A stretch of 64,000 nt of DNA from Streptomyces abyssomicinicus (lineage in GTDB: Bacteria > Actinomycetota > Actinomycetes > Streptomycetales > Streptomycetaceae): contig NZ_BBZI01000011.1 of NCBI RefSeq assembly GCF_008974245.1, positions 321,570-385,569 of the forward strand, read 5' to 3'. The notes beneath the pieces are model-generated. The model was given only the letters and a program-made list of their open reading frames with translations, was not told where the DNA came from and made no database searches. The position numbers were made by a program, and so were the translations under genes. Shown here one piece after another: positions 62,423 to 64,000 of the stretch. Position 1 is the first letter of the stretch. Every line of letters starts with the position of its first letter.

Positions 62423-62842
62423 TCAGTTGTGGTGGGTGCGGCGGCGGGACGGGGAGAAGCCGCCGGTGACCTGGACCGCGTTGACGCCGACGATGCCCAG
62501 CCAGGCGACCAGCAGGCCCGGCAGGCCCGCCGTCCCCGCCCCGATCGCGGACAGCGGAACCGCCAGCACCAGCGACACCATGCCGAAGCCGTACCGCTCG
62601 CCCCAGCCGTCCCCGGCCGGCCGCGCGGCGGCGGGCGCGGGGGCCGTCCCCCCGGCCCGCACCGCGACCACCCGTTCCTCGCCCTCGCGTCGCCGCATCC
62701 GCCGCTCCACCCGCTCCAGGAACGACTCGATCAGCGCGTCCTCGTACTCCGGGCCCAACTCCTTGCGCGCCTCCACCGTGGCGGCGAGGTCCTGGGCCGT
62801 CTCCCCGCCCCGCGCGCGGGCTGCCGCGTCCATACCGGTCAT
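62423..62842 (-). CDS. Small membrane protein of unknown function
   Basis: 139 residues. Residues 1-60 form charged helices (LAATVEARKELGPEYEDALI, SFLERVERRMRRRE). Two membrane helices follow (FGMVSLVLAVPLSAIGAGTA, GLLVAWLGIVGVNAVQVTGG) and a basic tail ends in RRRTHHN. This head-plus-hairpin arrangement is frequent in streptomycete proteins of unknown role. Start ATG 62842 or 62833; no ribosome binding site is obvious, so the mRNA may be leaderless. It is divergent from the RpiR regulator. Confidence 0.78.
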   Translation of the reverse strand: MTGMDAAARARGGETAQDLAATVEARKELGPEYEDALIESFLERVERRMRRREGEERVVAVRAGGTAPAPAAARPAGDGWGERYGFGMVSLVLAVPLSAIGAGTAGLPGLLVAWLGIVGVNAVQVTGGFSPSRRRTHHN

Positions 62843-63019
62843 ACGGCCGAGGCTAGGGCCGCGCGCCCCGGACGTCAGTAGGGCTAGCCCCACCGTGCGG
62901 GTCCCACCGTGCGGGCCGGTGCGGCCGGTGCGGCGTCTCGCCGGGCAGACGCCCCCTCCCGTCCGCGCGCCGCGCTGAATAAAGTCATGCGGAGTGATCC
63001 GCCGGGAGAGGGAGTATGC

Positions 63020-63880
63020 ATGAGCACCACCACCGGGAGCCCCGCCGACGCCCGGCTGCGGGCGCTCTTCGAGGGCCGGCGGCTCACGCCCACGCAGCGC
63101 CGCATCGCGCACTGCATGGTGCGCCGCGCCGCCGAGATGCCCTACCTGTCCAGCGTGGAGGTGGCCGAGCTGGCCGGGGTGAGCCAGCCCTCGGTGACCC
63201 GCTTCGCGGTGGCGCTCGGCTTCGACGGCTACCCGGCGCTGCGCCGCCGCCTGCGCGAGGTGCTGCCCGTGCCACAGGCCGCCCGGCCCGAGGAGGAGAG
63301 GGCGCGGACCAACGCCTACCAGCGGGCCGTGGAGGCGGAGATCGACAACCTGCGCCGCCTCGCCGACGCGCTGGCCGACCCCGGCCCGGTCCGCGAGGCG
63401 GGACGGCTGCTGGCCGCCTCCCGCCCGCTGCCGGTGCTGGGGCTGCGCGCCGCGGCTGCCCAGGCGCACGGGTTCGCGTACTTCGCGGCCAAGGTGCACC
63501 CGGACGTCAGGCTGCTCACCGAGGGCGGCTCGATGCTCCACGACCGGATCGACGCGGCCCGCCGGGCCGGAGCGGACGCCCTGCTCTGCTTCGCGCTGCC
63601 GCGCCACCCGAGGGAGACGGTGGAGGCGCTGGCCCACGCCCGGGAGGAGGGCCTGACCGTGGTGACCGTCGCCGACTCCGCGTTCGCCCCGGTGGCCGCC
63701 GTCTGCGACCTGCTGATCCCGGCCGCGGTGGGCACCGGCCTGGCCTTCGACACGGCGTGCGCGCCGATGCTGCTGGGGCGGGTGCTGCTGGAGGCGATGT
63801 GTGACGGCCTGCCCGACGCGCAGGCCAGACTGGAGGAGTTCGACGTCCGCGCGGCGGCCCGGGGGCTCTTCGCCGAGTAG
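63020..63880 (+). CDS. MurR/RpiR-family regulator with SIS domain
   Basis: 286 residues. The N-terminal RpiR helix-turn-helix (about 15-90) reads LTPTQRRIAHCMVRRAAEMP and VAELAGVSQPSVTRFAVALG. The C-terminal SIS phosphosugar-binding domain (about 125-260) reads LPVLGLRAAAAQAHGFAYFA, ALLCFALPRHPRETVEALAH and VTVADSAFAPVAAVCDLLIP. Members respond to sugar phosphates such as N-acetylmuramate 6-phosphate. The SIS motif is less polar than usual where serines contact phosphate, so the ligand may differ. GGGAGAGGGAG precedes ATG 63020. Targets may lie to the right of the window. Confidence 0.9.
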   Translation: MSTTTGSPADARLRALFEGRRLTPTQRRIAHCMVRRAAEMPYLSSVEVAELAGVSQPSVTRFAVALGFDGYPALRRRLREVLPVPQAARPEEERARTNAYQRAVEAEIDNLRRLADALADPGPVREAGRLLAASRPLPVLGLRAAAAQAHGFAYFAAKVHPDVRLLTEGGSMLHDRIDAARRAGADALLCFALPRHPRETVEALAHAREEGLTVVTVADSAFAPVAAVCDLLIPAAVGTGLAFDTACAPMLLGRVLLEAMCDGLPDAQARLEEFDVRAAARGLFAE

Positions 63881-64000
63881 GCGGCGCGCGGCCACGCCCG
63901 CGTCCGTCCGTCCGCGGAGCCGACCGTCCGCCGCCACCGCCACCGCCGACGCCCGTCGGCCGTCCTCACGCGCATCCGTCCGTCCTCACGCGGATTTGAA

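Overview
This window is a chromosomal segment of a Streptomyces. The evidence is very high G+C with strong third-position GC bias, GTG/TTG starts behind AGGAG-type ribosome binding sites, a bldA-type tRNA-Leu(UAA), twin LysM-containing Rpf muralytic enzymes, LAXTG sorting, a CebR box, and a gene order that matches, from memory, the core S. coelicolor stretch around SCO3133-SCO3068. There are no insertion sequences, phage genes or CRISPR arrays. Most of the segment is conserved core; the odd parts are the intergenic repeats and a few lineage-variable genes.

Layout. 1-6.7 kb: the tail of a LuxR regulator, the divergent tamR/tam pair with its MarR palindrome, a 129-bp tandem duplication, a desaturase-TetR operon with paired operator-like repeats, and ppc. 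6.8-15.9 kb: an FtsX-type ABC exporter, an MFS drug transporter, a DUF485/acetate-type symporter pair and terC. 15.9-20.9 kb: a toxin-immunity cluster. It holds an Imm35-deaminase-SUKH-4 fusion, a WHH nuclease-SUKH-1 fusion, a free-standing YwqJ deaminase and a SUKH-3 immunity gene, with direct repeats in the divergent promoter and a C-rich tract between the last toxin and its immunity gene. 21-28.5 kb: mfd, a minisatellite, a TetR/SCO6745-like pair, a secreted HNH nuclease and a DUF4190 membrane protein. 28.8-36 kb: an orphan N6-adenine methylase-specificity fusion with an altered catalytic motif, a Ser/Thr kinase operon, two lipoproteins and mazG. 36-45.3 kb: a P450, two rpf genes (the second behind a c-di-AMP riboswitch), eno, divIC, DUF501, ppx and a LAXTG surface protein. 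45.7-49 kb: type II NADH dehydrogenase behind a Rex-like site, a cellulose-type LPMO behind a CebR box, and bldA. 49-54.9 kb: an operon for a secreted, deacetylated amino-sugar polymer, divergent from a GH46 chitosanase homologue that lacks its catalytic acid. 55-64 kb: a thiolase, an unknown membrane protein, cystathionine beta-synthase, an SGNH hydrolase, a Bax inhibitor-like protein, small unknowns and an RpiR regulator.

How the genes work together. Central carbon and redox functions (tam, ppc, eno, ndh, thiolase, cbs) sit beside envelope and growth functions (divIC, rpf, LAXTG protein, polysaccharide operon). Several switches are legible in the DNA: TamR on tam, c-di-AMP on rpfA, Rex on ndh, and CebR plus a UUA codon on the LPMO. 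The LPMO is the only gene in which I noticed an in-frame TTA, and it lies about 1.4 kb from bldA itself.

The two best candidates for under-described biology are (a) the polymer synthase/deacetylase/acyltransferase operon facing a probably non-catalytic chitosanase-fold protein, which may act as a polymer-binding partner, and (b) the cluster in which toxin-like domains are fused to, or paired with, SUKH immunity domains with no visible secretion module.
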